The position numbers and the translations under genes were made by a program. This document shows, one piece after another, positions 16,849-25,718 of a DNA stretch of 64,000 nucleotides. Source of the DNA: Mesorhizobium sp. M7A.F.Ca.US.008.03.1.1 (GTDB taxonomy: Bacteria; Pseudomonadota; Alphaproteobacteria; Rhizobiales; Rhizobiaceae); contig NZ_RZRU01000005.1 of assembly GCF_003997495.1 (NCBI RefSeq), positions 60,734 through 124,733 of the forward strand, written 5' to 3'. Each line of letters opens with the position of its first letter. Positions within the stretch are counted from its first letter, which is position 1. The notes beneath the pieces are model-generated. The model made no database searches, was not told where the DNA came from, and saw only the letters and a list, made by a program, of their open reading frames with translations.

Positions 16849-17733
16849 CTACCGCGCTGCAAGCCGTTCGGGAAGGAAATCGACGAACACGCGCACCTTC
16901 GGCGACAGATGGCGATTGGAGGGCCACAGCATTCTGAACTGGCCGCGGCCGTCGACATGACCGTCGAGGACGGTACGCAGCCTGTCTTCGAGCAGCGCCT
17001 CGCGCACCAGGAAATCCGGCATGCAGGCGATACCGAGCCCGGCGATCGTGGCGCCCTTCAAGGCTTCCATGTTGTTGCAGGTCAGCATCGAGCGGGTCTG
17101 CGGTTCGGCGCTTCCGGTTATGAATGGCCACTCCAGCAGCCTGCCGCTGTTCAGGAAGCGGAAGTTTATGCCGAAATGCCTGAGGAGATCCGCCGGCACG
17201 CTGGGGGCGCCATGGCGGTCCAGATAGGAAGGCGCCGCGCACAGCAGCATGCGAAAGGGCGCAACGGGTCTCGACACAAGGCGCGAATCCGGCAGCTCGC
17301 CGCTGCGGATCGCGACATCGATGCCCTCGTCGATGACGTCGACGATCCGATCGTTGAAATCGATGTCGAGTTCGATCTCGGGATAGCGGGCCATGAACTC
17401 CGACAGCACCGGCAGCAGCAGATGATAGGTGACGATCGGGGTGGATATGCGCAGCCGCCCACGCGGTGTTTCCCGTGTCCGCGACAGCATCGCCTCGGCA
17501 TCCCCGATGTCGTCGAGGATGCGCCGCACCCGCTCGTTGAACAGCTTGCCCTCTTCCGTCAGGCCGATGCGCCGCGTGCTGCGCTGCAGGAGCCGCACGC
17601 CGAGCTCCTGTTCGAGCCGCGCGACGCTCTTGCCGACGGCGGAAGCCGAGATGCCGATCGCGCGGCCGGCGGCGATGAAACTGCCGAGTTCAGCGGTGCG
17701 GGCGAAGGCCAGGAGCCCGTTGAGACGATCCAT
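16849..17733 (-). CDS. LysR-family transcriptional regulator
   Basis: 294 aa. The N-terminal winged helix (LLAFARTAELGSFIAAGRAI, SASAVGKSVARLEQELGVRL) is followed by the periplasmic-binding-like effector domain (RGRLRISTPIVTYHLLLPVL, GIDVAIRSGELPDSRLVSRP). ATG 17733 gives the standard MDRLNGLLAF start; the longer frame to 17784 is unlikely. It is divergent from the MFS gene at 17881 across ~150 bases, so it probably controls that exporter. Confidence 0.9.
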   Translation of the reverse strand: MDRLNGLLAFARTAELGSFIAAGRAIGISASAVGKSVARLEQELGVRLLQRSTRRIGLTEEGKLFNERVRRILDDIGDAEAMLSRTRETPRGRLRISTPIVTYHLLLPVLSEFMARYPEIELDIDFNDRIVDVIDEGIDVAIRSGELPDSRLVSRPVAPFRMLLCAAPSYLDRHGAPSVPADLLRHFGINFRFLNSGRLLEWPFITGSAEPQTRSMLTCNNMEALKGATIAGLGIACMPDFLVREALLEDRLRTVLDGHVDGRGQFRMLWPSNRHLSPKVRVFVDFLPERLAAR

Positions 17734-17880
17734 CGTGTCATTCCATTCGAGCGTTTCAGTCCGATATACCAGGAGATATAACACTATTTTTCCTGAAATG
17801 CCGACGACCTATCTTGTCATGACGACCGGCTCCGCAATCGCGCAGCCCACCGGCGAGTGCTGTTTCAGATAGGGAAATCC

Positions 17881-19416
17881 ATGACTTCCAGGACCACAAC
17901 CGGCTCTGCCGAGAGATGGCTCGTGCTCTTGTCCGTGTGCCTTGCCGCGATGACGATGCCCTTGACCTTCACCGGTCCGGCCGTCGCTCTGTCGCGCATC
18001 GCGGCCGATCTCGGCGGCAATCCGATTGAGCTCAACTGGGTGACCAACGCCTTTATGCTGACCTTCGGCGCCACCCTGATGGCGTCGGGCGCTCTGGCCG
18101 ACAACCATGGCCGCAAGCGCCTCTTCCTCGTCGGTCTCTCCCTCTATGTCCTGGCATCACTGGGCGCGATGCTGGCGCCGGACATCATCTGGTTCGACGC
18201 TTTCCGGGCCGTGCAGGGGATCGGCAGTGCGGCCGCCTTCGCTGGCGGGGCCTCGGCACTCGCCCAGGAATTCGAAGGGCCATTGCGGCTGCGCGCCTTC
18301 AGCTTCCTCGGCACCAGTTTCGGCATCGGCCTCGCCTTCGGCCCGATCGCGTCGGGCCTGCTCATCTCCGCATTCGGCTGGCGGTCGATCTTTCTTCTGG
18401 TTGCAGCACTCGCGATTGCCGCCGCAATGCTCGGCCTGCGCACCATCAGGGAATCGCGAGACCCGGATGCGACGGGCCTCGACTGGGCGGGAGCCGGCAC
18501 CTTCACGATCGCGCTGGCGTCGCTGACCTATGGCGTGCTCCAGGCCCCGCAGAGCGGCTGGGCCGATCCCCTCGTCATCATGCTTCTGGCCGTTTCTGTC
18601 ATCTGTTTTGTCGCCTTCGTCTTTGTCGAGCGGCGAGCACAACGGCCGATGCTTGACCTCACGCTGTTTGCTTATCCCCGCTTCGTCGGCGTCCAGTTCC
18701 TGGCTGCGGCACCCGCCTACGCCTTCGTCGTCCTGCTCGTCCTGTTGCCGATCCGTTTCATCGGCATCGAAGGGATGAACGAGATCAAGGCCGGGCAATT
18801 GATGATCTGCCTCTCCGGTCCGCTGCTGATCCTGCCGATGCTCGCCGGCCAGCTGGCGCGCTGGATCGCGCCGGCCACGATCTGCGGCGTCGGCCTGCTC
18901 GTCGCTGCCGCCGGGCTTGTCTGGCTGAGCCTGACACCACCGGTCGATAGTGCGCTGGTGGCGCCGCTGATGCTGATCGGCGTCGGCATCGCTCTGCCCT
19001 GGGGATTGATGGACGGGCTTGCCGTCAGTGTCGTGCCGAGAGAGCGCGCCGGCATGGCGGTCGGCATCTTTAACACCACCCGCGTCGCCTGCGAGGGTGT
19101 GGCGCTGGCGATCGTCATGGCGACGCTTTCCGGCTTTACCGCCGCGCAGCTCGCCGCACAAGGAACGGCATCTTCGACGGAGGCAGCGGCGGCAGCCCAG
19201 TTGCTGGTGACCGGCAATCTCGGCGCAACGGCGCAACATTTGCCGCAAGCCGGAGCTGCGGTTCTGGTCCAGGCCTACGAGACGGCGTTCGACAGGCTGC
19301 TGATCGTGCTGGCGGCAATCACCGTCATGACCGCCATCGTCGTCTTCCTTGGCCTGCGTCGCGGAGCGGCTTTGGAGCGCGAAACCGCCGCCCTGCCGGC
19401 ATGCCAGGAAGGGTAG
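17881..19416 (+). CDS. MFS transporter, DHA2 (EmrB/QacA) drug-efflux family
   Basis: 511 aa, about 14 membrane helices. Motif A-like loop GALADNHGRKRLFLVG, motif D LSRIAADLGGNPIELNWVTN, and motif C-like GPIASGLLISAFGWRSIFL. Family members export lipophilic drugs or other toxic compounds by proton antiport. ATG 17881 behind AGGGAAA is preferred to ATG 17857. Divergently placed from a LysR regulator that likely controls it. Confidence 0.9.
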   Translation: MTSRTTTGSAERWLVLLSVCLAAMTMPLTFTGPAVALSRIAADLGGNPIELNWVTNAFMLTFGATLMASGALADNHGRKRLFLVGLSLYVLASLGAMLAPDIIWFDAFRAVQGIGSAAAFAGGASALAQEFEGPLRLRAFSFLGTSFGIGLAFGPIASGLLISAFGWRSIFLLVAALAIAAAMLGLRTIRESRDPDATGLDWAGAGTFTIALASLTYGVLQAPQSGWADPLVIMLLAVSVICFVAFVFVERRAQRPMLDLTLFAYPRFVGVQFLAAAPAYAFVVLLVLLPIRFIGIEGMNEIKAGQLMICLSGPLLILPMLAGQLARWIAPATICGVGLLVAAAGLVWLSLTPPVDSALVAPLMLIGVGIALPWGLMDGLAVSVVPRERAGMAVGIFNTTRVACEGVALAIVMATLSGFTAAQLAAQGTASSTEAAAAAQLLVTGNLGATAQHLPQAGAAVLVQAYETAFDRLLIVLAAITVMTAIVVFLGLRRGAALERETAALPACQEG

Positions 19417-19439
19417 CAGTCAGCGGACGGGTCCCGCTA

Positions 19440-20216
19440 TCAGTCCAGCCTGTGCATCAGATCCTCATCCAGCCAACGGCCGAAGAAATAGACCAGTTGC
19501 TTGTGCCACCACGGCCAGTCGTGGCTGACATCGCCGCCCCAGTAATCGACCCAGGCGGGAATGGATTTGTCGCGCAGGATCTGTTCCAAACTGCGCGTCT
19601 CGACCAGCATCCGCTCTTCCCAGGCGCCCTGCCCGCAGCAGAAGATCAGCCTGAGCGTCTTCAGCCGGGCCAGCAGTTTGGGATCGACGATGCCGGGCAG
19701 ATAGTCGAGCGGTGAGTTGTAGAAAATGTCGCCTTCCAGCGCCTTGCCGAAGAAGTCGCGCGCCGAATAGACGCCCGACAGCGCGATGACGCCGCTGGCG
19801 AGTTCGGGAAAACGGAAGACGAAGTTCGACGAATGGTAGCCGCCCATCGAACAGCCCGAGAACAGCGGCTTCAGCTTGCGCCCGCCATTGGCCTGCTCGG
19901 CTGTGGACAGGAATTCTGGCAGCGCCTCCTCGCGCACATAGCGGAAATAGGCCTCGTGGCGGCCAATGCGGTGGGCGGCGTCGGCATGCTTGTCGAAGAA
20001 GGATTCCGAATCGACGCCGTCGACCGTGAACAGTTGGATGCGGCCGGTGTCGATGAATTCGGCCAATGCGCCCACCCCGCCGGAATCCTCGAACTGGTAG
20101 AACCGGCCCTGCGAGGTCGGGAACACCACCACCGGCCGGCCGGCATGGCCGTAGCGCTTGTATTCCATGTCGCGGCCGAGCTGGCTCGAGAAACTCTTGT
20201 GATAGGAAATGTCCAT
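19440..20216 (-). CDS. Esterase-family alpha/beta hydrolase (COG4947-like)
   Basis: 258 aa. Nucleophile elbow FSGCSMGGYHS, N-terminal strands MEYKRYGHAGRPVVVFPTSQ, and late VDYWGGDVSHDWPWW supplying the catalytic His. Similar esterases are usually found beside ATP-grasp ligases. The upstream gene on this strand is an ATP-grasp protein ending 4 bases before this ATG, so the two form an operon. Substrate unknown; hydrolysis of an ester or thioester product of the ligase is a guess. Confidence 0.85.
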   Translation of the reverse strand: MDISYHKSFSSQLGRDMEYKRYGHAGRPVVVFPTSQGRFYQFEDSGGVGALAEFIDTGRIQLFTVDGVDSESFFDKHADAAHRIGRHEAYFRYVREEALPEFLSTAEQANGGRKLKPLFSGCSMGGYHSSNFVFRFPELASGVIALSGVYSARDFFGKALEGDIFYNSPLDYLPGIVDPKLLARLKTLRLIFCCGQGAWEERMLVETRSLEQILRDKSIPAWVDYWGGDVSHDWPWWHKQLVYFFGRWLDEDLMHRLD

Positions 20217-20220
20217 CGTC

Positions 20221-21387
20221 TCACGCCTTTTCCGCGTGGACATAGGCGACTGCCTCGCGCAACGCTGCTTCGTCCTTCGAGCGCATCTGATAGGCGTAAT
20301 TTCCCATGGCGCGGCTGAAAACCTCTTCGATGGCCTGATGGTGGACGATCTTGTCGCGGTGCGCGGCTAGCACGTCCTCATGGCTGTGCAAATAGTGGAG
20401 GCGCCGCTTGCGGCTGGCATAGGCGGTGAAATATTTGCCCTCGTAAGGGCCGCCGGCGGCATCCCTGACCACCATATCGGCCCATGCCGCATAGACGTCG
20501 ACGTCGAACGTATAGTTGATCGCATCGGTCATCCAGGCGCCGGGCGGGCGCATGTTGACCTCCAGCGCGATGACCCGGTCGTCCTTGGTCTCGAACAGCT
20601 CGATATGGAAGAAGCGTTCGCGCACGTCGAATGCTTTCAGGATCTTTCGACCGGCCTCCTCGACCGCCGGGTTGATCCTGGGAAAGCAGATGTAGCTCAT
20701 GTGGCGATCCTTGTTGACCACCTCCATGACGCTCTGATCGTAGCGATGGCTGGCCGCCAGCACCACCTCGCCGTCGCGATTGACCAGCCCGTCGAAGGTC
20801 ACCACCAGCCCCTCGATGAACTGCTCCATGACGAAGGTCACGTCCTCGGGCTTGTCCCGGAAGAACTGGTCGAGTTCCTTGGCGTTGGAGATCTTGAAGG
20901 TGTTCGATGCGCCGGAACCGCTGTCGGGCTTGACCACCACCGGATAGCCGACGCGCCGGATGAAAGTCATGGCCCCGGCACGGTCGGAGCATTTGCGTTG
21001 CGCGATGGTGTCGACGCCGCTCTTGCGGAAGAAGGCACGCATGCGGCTCTTGCGCTTCAGGTTCTTCACGAAATCGAGCTTGGTGCCGTAGACGTTGAAG
21101 TCGGTGCGGATGTTGGCTTCCAGCTCAAGCCAATGTTCGTTGAGCGATTCAAAACGGTCGATACGGCCCCATTTGTGGATGAAATGCCCCATCGCCCGGA
21201 GCACCGGATCGTAGTCCTCCATGTCGGTAACGCGGTAATACTCCGAAAGGGCTGCCTTCAGCTTGGCGTCGAGCGCGTCATAGGGCGCATCGCCGATACC
21301 GAGAACCCTGGCCCCGGCCTTCTTCAAACGGTCGCAGAAATCCGCACCATTGGCGGGAAAATGCGGCGAGAAGAACACGAAATTCAT
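20221..21387 (-). CDS. ATP-grasp domain carboxylate-amine ligase-like protein
   Basis: 388 aa. MNFVFFSPHFPANGADFCDR is the N-terminal pre-ATP-grasp lobe. The ATP-grasp core follows: VGYPVVVKPDSGSGASNTFK (Lys and Gly loop), DVTFVMEQFIEGLVVTFDGL, and the Mg-binding end VIALEVNMRPPGAW. Such enzymes join a carboxylate to an amine through an acylphosphate. The pairing with an esterase suggests a small biosynthetic or peptide-modifying operon; product unknown. ATG 21387 follows a GGGAGGGGG tract. Divergent from the leuA leader region. Confidence 0.85.
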   Translation of the reverse strand: MNFVFFSPHFPANGADFCDRLKKAGARVLGIGDAPYDALDAKLKAALSEYYRVTDMEDYDPVLRAMGHFIHKWGRIDRFESLNEHWLELEANIRTDFNVYGTKLDFVKNLKRKSRMRAFFRKSGVDTIAQRKCSDRAGAMTFIRRVGYPVVVKPDSGSGASNTFKISNAKELDQFFRDKPEDVTFVMEQFIEGLVVTFDGLVNRDGEVVLAASHRYDQSVMEVVNKDRHMSYICFPRINPAVEEAGRKILKAFDVRERFFHIELFETKDDRVIALEVNMRPPGAWMTDAINYTFDVDVYAAWADMVVRDAAGGPYEGKYFTAYASRKRRLHYLHSHEDVLAAHRDKIVHHQAIEEVFSRAMGNYAYQMRSKDEAALREAVAYVHAEKA

Positions 21388-21555
21388 GGACGACCCCCTC
21401 CCGCGACAGGGCATCGAAACCCCGTCGATGCCCAAGTCTGGCGCATTTGCCCCGCCTGGGGAAGAGCGCGCATCTTCGGGACAACATCCGGCAGATCCCG
21501 GCCCGCCATGCGGCCCCACTTGCCTCTCACAAGCCGCTCCTGTAAGAGAACCGCC
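21388..21555. other. Divergent promoter region between ATP-grasp operon and leu leader
   Basis: No credible gene is seen. The stretch must hold the promoters for the minus-strand ATP-grasp/esterase operon and the plus-strand leu leader/leuA transcript. I could not assign -35/-10 boxes with confidence. Confidence 0.5.
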
Positions 21556-21672
21556 ATGAACACGCGCGCCACCAACGCTTCCCGTCCGACCGGTTTTTCC
21601 GGCGAGACCGTGCGCGCGCTGGCTTCGACCCTGCTTCTTCTCGGCCTTATCGGCGATCGCCGGGTTCGCTGA
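21556..21672 (+). CDS. leuL: Putative leu leader peptide (run of Leu codons) upstream of leuA
   Basis: 38 codons from ATG 21556 (AAGAGA just upstream) to TGA 21670-21672. The central part reads LASTLLLLGLIGD: four consecutive Leu codons (CTG CTT CTT CTC), Gly, then another Leu. A strong hairpin starts at the stop codon and leuA follows 138 bases later. This is the arrangement of a leucine attenuator, as in enterobacterial leuL, and would link leuA expression to charged tRNA-Leu. The peptide sequence itself is not conserved with enterobacterial leuL. Confidence 0.65.
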   Translation: MNTRATNASRPTGFSGETVRALASTLLLLGLIGDRRVR

Positions 21673-21784
21673 AGGAGCGCCCGGCGGTCGAACCGCCGCG
21701 CAAGCGCATGCTCCTTGGCAATCACATCAAGCGAACGAAATTCTGGTAAAGGCGCCGCTCGCCATCAATCCACCGAAGGTGGAT
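21672..21784 (+). promoter_or_regulatory. Hairpins between leu leader and leuA (putative attenuator)
   Basis: AAGGAGC (21672-21678) pairs with GCTCCTT (21710-21716); nested within is CGGCGGT (21682-21688) with ACCGCCG (21692-21698). A second perfect hairpin, ATCCACC-GAA-GGTGGAT (21768-21784), ends 25 bases before the leuA ATG. No T-run follows either stem, so control may act on translation or through Rho rather than by intrinsic termination. Confidence 0.5.
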
Positions 21785-21809
21785 CCATGAGCCGCCGGGA
21801 GAAACGACG

Positions 21810-23549
21810 ATGAACGCACGAGAAGAAATCCGCTCCGATGCCGCGGTAGCCGACACGGATTCGGCTAAAGGGATGCCCGACGCGGCCCGCAAATATCAGC
21901 CCTATCCGACCGTCGGCCTCACCGACCGGACCTGGCCGTCGAAGGTGATCGACAAGGCGCCGATCTGGTGCTCGGTCGACCTGCGCGACGGCAACCAGGC
22001 GCTGATCGACCCGATGGGCCATGAACGCAAGGCACGCATGTTCGGCCTGCTGCTCGACATGGGCTTCAAGGAGATCGAGATCGGCTTCCCGTCGGCATCG
22101 CAGACCGATTTCGACTTTGCCCGCTGGTGCATCGAGGAAGGCAACGTACCCGCCGATGTCTCGCTGCAGGTGCTGGTGCAGTGCCGGCCGGAGCTGATCA
22201 CCCGCACCTTCGAGGCGCTGAAGGGCGCCACCAACCCGATCGTCCATTTCTACAATTCGACCAGCGAATTGCAGCGCCGCGTCGTCTTCGAAAAGGACGT
22301 CGGCGGCATCAAGCGGATCGCCACCGACGCCGCCAAGATGATCACCGACATGGCGGCCAAGGCCGGCGGAGGTTTTCGTTTCGAGTATTCGCCGGAAAGC
22401 TTTACCGGCACCGAGCTGGAAGTGGCGCTGGAGATCTGCAACGCCGTCACCGAGATCGTCAGGCCGACGGCGGACAACAAGCTGATCATCAACCTGCCGT
22501 CGACGGTCGAGATGTCGACCCCCAACATATATGCCGACCGTATCGAGTGGATGTGCCGTAACCTCGACAACAGAGAGAACCTGCTGGTTTCGCTGCATCC
22601 GCACAATGACCGCGGCACCGGCATCGCCACCACCGAACTCGGCCTGATGGCCGGCGCCGACCGTGTCGAAGGCACGCTGTTCGGCAATGGCGAGCGCACC
22701 GGCAATGTCGACATCGTCACGCTGGCGCTGAACATGTACACGCAAGGTGTCGATCCGTTGATCGACTGCTCCGACATCAACCGGATGAAGGACGTCTACG
22801 AATATTCGAACCAATTGAAGATCCCCGAGCGCCACCCCTATGTCGGCGAACTCGTCTACACCGCCTTTTCCGGTTCGCACCAGGATGCCATCAACAAGGG
22901 CATGAAGGCGCTGAAGAAGGCCAATACGAGCCTGTGGGAAGTGCCCTATCTGCCGATCGACCCGGCCGATGTCGGACGCAGCTACGAAGCCATCATCCGC
23001 ATCAATTCGCAGTCCGGCAAGGGCGGCATCGCCTATGTGCTGCAGGCCGATTACGGCCTCAACCTGCCGCGCAATCTGCAGATCGAGTTCAGCCAGGAAA
23101 TCCAGGCGATTACCGATGCCGAGGGCAAGGAAGTGCCGGCCAGGCGCATCTACGAGCGTTTTCTCGAGACCTATGTCGACCAGCCCGGCGCGCGGCTGAA
23201 ATTCCTCGATCACCACACCTATCCCAGCACCGAGATCAAGGGCCGGCGCGTCGTCGAGGCGGTCATCCTCGACAACGGCAAGGAAGTGACGATTACAGGC
23301 ACGGGTACCGGCCCGATCGATGGCTTCGTCAATGCGCTGTCGCGCCATGTCGGTGTCGAGATGTCGGTGCTCGACTATTCCGAGCACTCGATGCAGCGCG
23401 GCTCGAACGCCTCGGCCATTTCCTATGTCGAGATGGAGTATCCCCAGGGCAAGTTGTTCGGCGCCGGCATCAACACCAACATCGTCGCTGCCTCACTGGA
23501 AGCGGTGATGTCCGCCGCCAACCGTATCGTCGGTAAAAAAGCCGGCTGA
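21810..23549 (+). CDS. leuA: 2-isopropylmalate synthase
   Basis: 579 aa, long-form LeuA. DmpG/HMG-CoA-lyase-like TIM barrel: WCSVDLRDGNQALIDPMGHE (metal Asp and catalytic Arg), FKEIEIGFPSASQTDFDF, RFEYSPESFTGTELE, LVSLHPHNDRGTGIA (HxH metal site), GTLFGNGERTGNVD. The C-terminal allosteric LeuA dimer domain for leucine feedback is present (VTITGTGTGPIDGFVNAL, RGSNASAISYVEME). It condenses acetyl-CoA with 2-oxoisovalerate, first committed step of leucine synthesis. Preceded by the putative Leu leader. Confidence 0.96.
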   Translation: MNAREEIRSDAAVADTDSAKGMPDAARKYQPYPTVGLTDRTWPSKVIDKAPIWCSVDLRDGNQALIDPMGHERKARMFGLLLDMGFKEIEIGFPSASQTDFDFARWCIEEGNVPADVSLQVLVQCRPELITRTFEALKGATNPIVHFYNSTSELQRRVVFEKDVGGIKRIATDAAKMITDMAAKAGGGFRFEYSPESFTGTELEVALEICNAVTEIVRPTADNKLIINLPSTVEMSTPNIYADRIEWMCRNLDNRENLLVSLHPHNDRGTGIATTELGLMAGADRVEGTLFGNGERTGNVDIVTLALNMYTQGVDPLIDCSDINRMKDVYEYSNQLKIPERHPYVGELVYTAFSGSHQDAINKGMKALKKANTSLWEVPYLPIDPADVGRSYEAIIRINSQSGKGGIAYVLQADYGLNLPRNLQIEFSQEIQAITDAEGKEVPARRIYERFLETYVDQPGARLKFLDHHTYPSTEIKGRRVVEAVILDNGKEVTITGTGTGPIDGFVNALSRHVGVEMSVLDYSEHSMQRGSNASAISYVEMEYPQGKLFGAGINTNIVAASLEAVMSAANRIVGKKAG

Positions 23550-23563
23550 CGCCCGACGGGAAC

Positions 23564-23606
23564 AAAGATCGGAACCGGCTCAGTCTCGTGATCGGTTCCG
23601 ATCTTT
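23564..23606 (+). terminator. leuA transcription terminator
   Basis: AAAGATCGGAACCG (23564-23577) and CGGTTCCGATCTTT (23593-23606) are perfect 14-bp complements around a 15-base loop, 15 bases after the leuA stop. The trailing TTT is short, but the stem is strong. Confidence 0.75.
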
Positions 23607-23733
23607 CGGGCCATTAACCACCGCGGGATTATCCAGTGGGTACGTGATCGCATAATGGGGTGTATACTTGTGTGGCGGGGCGGGAGCTATATGATCGCGC
23701 CTCAACCTGTGCCGACTTCGAGAGGATCGACAC

Positions 23734-25509
23734 TTGCAGCATGCCACGCCTGCCGCCCCCGCAGTGCGCGAGACACTGGAGCGACTGCTTGCCAGCCAAA
23801 CGTTCGGCCGATCCGAACGCGCGCGCAAGCTGCTGCGTTATCTTGTCGAACGTGAACAGGCCGGCGAAGCCGACAGACTCAAGGGCTTTTCCATTGCCAT
23901 GGATGTTTTCGGCAAGGACGGTGATTTCGATCCGTCCACCGATGCCGTGGTGCGGGTGCAGGCAGGCAGGCTGCGCGAGCTTCTGCAACATTATTTTGCC
24001 AATGAGGGAATTGCCGAGCCGGTCCGCATCGCCATTCCGCGCGGCGGCTATGTCCCTGCCTATGAATTGAACGCGATCCGCCTGCCGGATATTGCCGAGG
24101 CTGTTCCCGAACTCAGGCTGGACGGCGCCACATCCGCCGATCGGTCAAACGAAGCCGGCACGGGCATGCTGGACGCGACGTCTCTGGCTTCCGTACCGTC
24201 TTCGCCTGCCCCCTCGGTGGCGCGCCATCTCCGCTTTTTCTGGATGGCGATCGCCTTGGTCATCGCCATGCTGGGCGTACTGATCCTTCGCCAGGGCAGC
24301 ACTGCCTTGCTGGCAGGCGGCGACATCTCGGCAGCGCCGGAGACCGCTGGCGCAACCGCAAGCATCACATCGTCGGCAAGGGCTGACGCCCTGCCGCAAG
24401 TTTATATCGGACTCAAGGCTGACGGCCCCGACGCCAGCCGTGTCGCCGCATCGCTGCGCGCCGGCCTGAGTGGCTTCGATACGATCGACTTCATCGGCCG
24501 CGACGCCGCCAGCGGTCCGGCCGACGACGCTGAGAGCTTCATATTCGACGTCCTGCCCGGACCGGACGCGGGCGATATCACGATCGAACTGCAAAGCATG
24601 GCGTCTGGACGGGTGCTTCTATCGCGCAATCTCACCCCCGCCGACAGCGCACCTGCCGCGGTCGAAGACCGTATCGCCGACATGCTGAGCTCGGCACTCC
24701 CCGCCTCCGGCACCATCTACAACTATATCGAGCAGACCGGCACACCAAACGGTCTGACGCAATGCCTGCTGCTCAACGGCAAATATTATCTCGACCAGAA
24801 CGCCAGGACCCATGAGGCAGCCTATCGTTGCCTCGAGAAGCTGGCCAATGGCGGAACCAAGTCGTCGCTCGTCTATTCGGAACTTGCTTCCCTGCATCTC
24901 GAGGCGGTGTCCGATCATTACGCCTATCCGCCCAATGCGACGATTGAAACAGCCGTCGAGTTTGCCCATCGCGGCGTGCAGATGGGTCCGACCAGCCCTT
25001 ATGCGCATCGCTCCTACGGCTATGTCAGTTCGCGCCTGGGCAATACGGACGAAGCGATCCGCTGGATGCGCAAGGCCTATGAACTCAACCCCTACGATCT
25101 CGGCATGGCCGCCGCTTACGGCTACGGGCTGATCTTCGCCGGACGATATGCTGAGGGAACGCCGATCCTCGATCATGCGGCGGAGACCTTCAGCGGGCAC
25201 CCGACATGGTGGGATTATGGGCTGTTCGTCGGTGAGCTCATGCTCGGCGACATGAACAAGGCAGTCGCGGCCAGCATGGCACTGAGAACGACGGCAACGA
25301 AATCACACTACCTGGCGGCACGGCTGGTCGGCGCCAAGGCTGCCGGACAGGACCATCTGGTGAGCACTCTGCTGAAACAGCTGGCCACCGAGTTCCCCAA
25401 ATTTGCTGCCGATCCGCGGGCGACTTTCGTCGAGCGGAAATATCCGGCCGACCTGACCGACCGTCTGGTCCAGGCACTCCGCGCTGCCGGGCTCGGCAGC
25501 CCAAGCTGA
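23734..25509 (+). CDS. Membrane-anchored protein with N-terminal cytoplasmic domain and TPR-like C-terminus
   Basis: 591 aa. The N-terminal ~110 residues (LLASQTFGRSERARKLLRYL, STDAVVRVQAGRLRELLQHY, IAIPRGGYVPAYEL) match the cytoplasmic domain seen on rhizobial proteins annotated as adenylate cyclase-like or TPR proteins. One membrane helix lies at about residues 168-187 (WMAIALVIAMLGVLIL). The periplasmic part starts with a TolB-N-like region and ends with TPR-like helices (GPTSPYAHRSYGYVSSRLGN, EAIRWMRKAYELNPYDLGMA). No catalytic cyclase domain is present. TTG 23734 has AGAGGA before it. A transmembrane sensor is a reasonable guess. Confidence 0.75.
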   Translation: MQHATPAAPAVRETLERLLASQTFGRSERARKLLRYLVEREQAGEADRLKGFSIAMDVFGKDGDFDPSTDAVVRVQAGRLRELLQHYFANEGIAEPVRIAIPRGGYVPAYELNAIRLPDIAEAVPELRLDGATSADRSNEAGTGMLDATSLASVPSSPAPSVARHLRFFWMAIALVIAMLGVLILRQGSTALLAGGDISAAPETAGATASITSSARADALPQVYIGLKADGPDASRVAASLRAGLSGFDTIDFIGRDAASGPADDAESFIFDVLPGPDAGDITIELQSMASGRVLLSRNLTPADSAPAAVEDRIADMLSSALPASGTIYNYIEQTGTPNGLTQCLLLNGKYYLDQNARTHEAAYRCLEKLANGGTKSSLVYSELASLHLEAVSDHYAYPPNATIETAVEFAHRGVQMGPTSPYAHRSYGYVSSRLGNTDEAIRWMRKAYELNPYDLGMAAAYGYGLIFAGRYAEGTPILDHAAETFSGHPTWWDYGLFVGELMLGDMNKAVAASMALRTTATKSHYLAARLVGAKAAGQDHLVSTLLKQLATEFPKFAADPRATFVERKYPADLTDRLVQALRAAGLGSPS

Positions 25510-25681
25510 CACCATCGACGTCCGCGCACTGGCTGCGCCACGTCCCGATGGATTTCCTGCGCTCCGATCGCCGAATGCCGATTGGTCGCCAAGTTCTGTA
25601 CACAACCGTACAAATCGCGAAAATTTTACTGGTCATCACGTTGGACTAGGCGCAATTCAGCCACGATTGGTGTCGCGCATT

Positions 25682-25707
25682 CTGCAATAACAAACTGCAA
25701 TAACAAA
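25682..25707 (+). repeat. Perfect 13-bp tandem duplication before the hydrolase gene
   Basis: CTGCAATAACAAA occurs twice head to tail (25682-25694, 25695-25707), ending 11 bases before the ATG at 25719. It lies where a ribosome-binding site is expected, but no purine-rich SD is present there. Confidence 0.8.
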
Positions 25708-25718
25708 AATCAGCTTTC

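Noticed and set aside
21765..23387. 540-codon minus-strand frame opposite leuA
   Set aside because: Composition-driven shadow; leuA is unambiguous.
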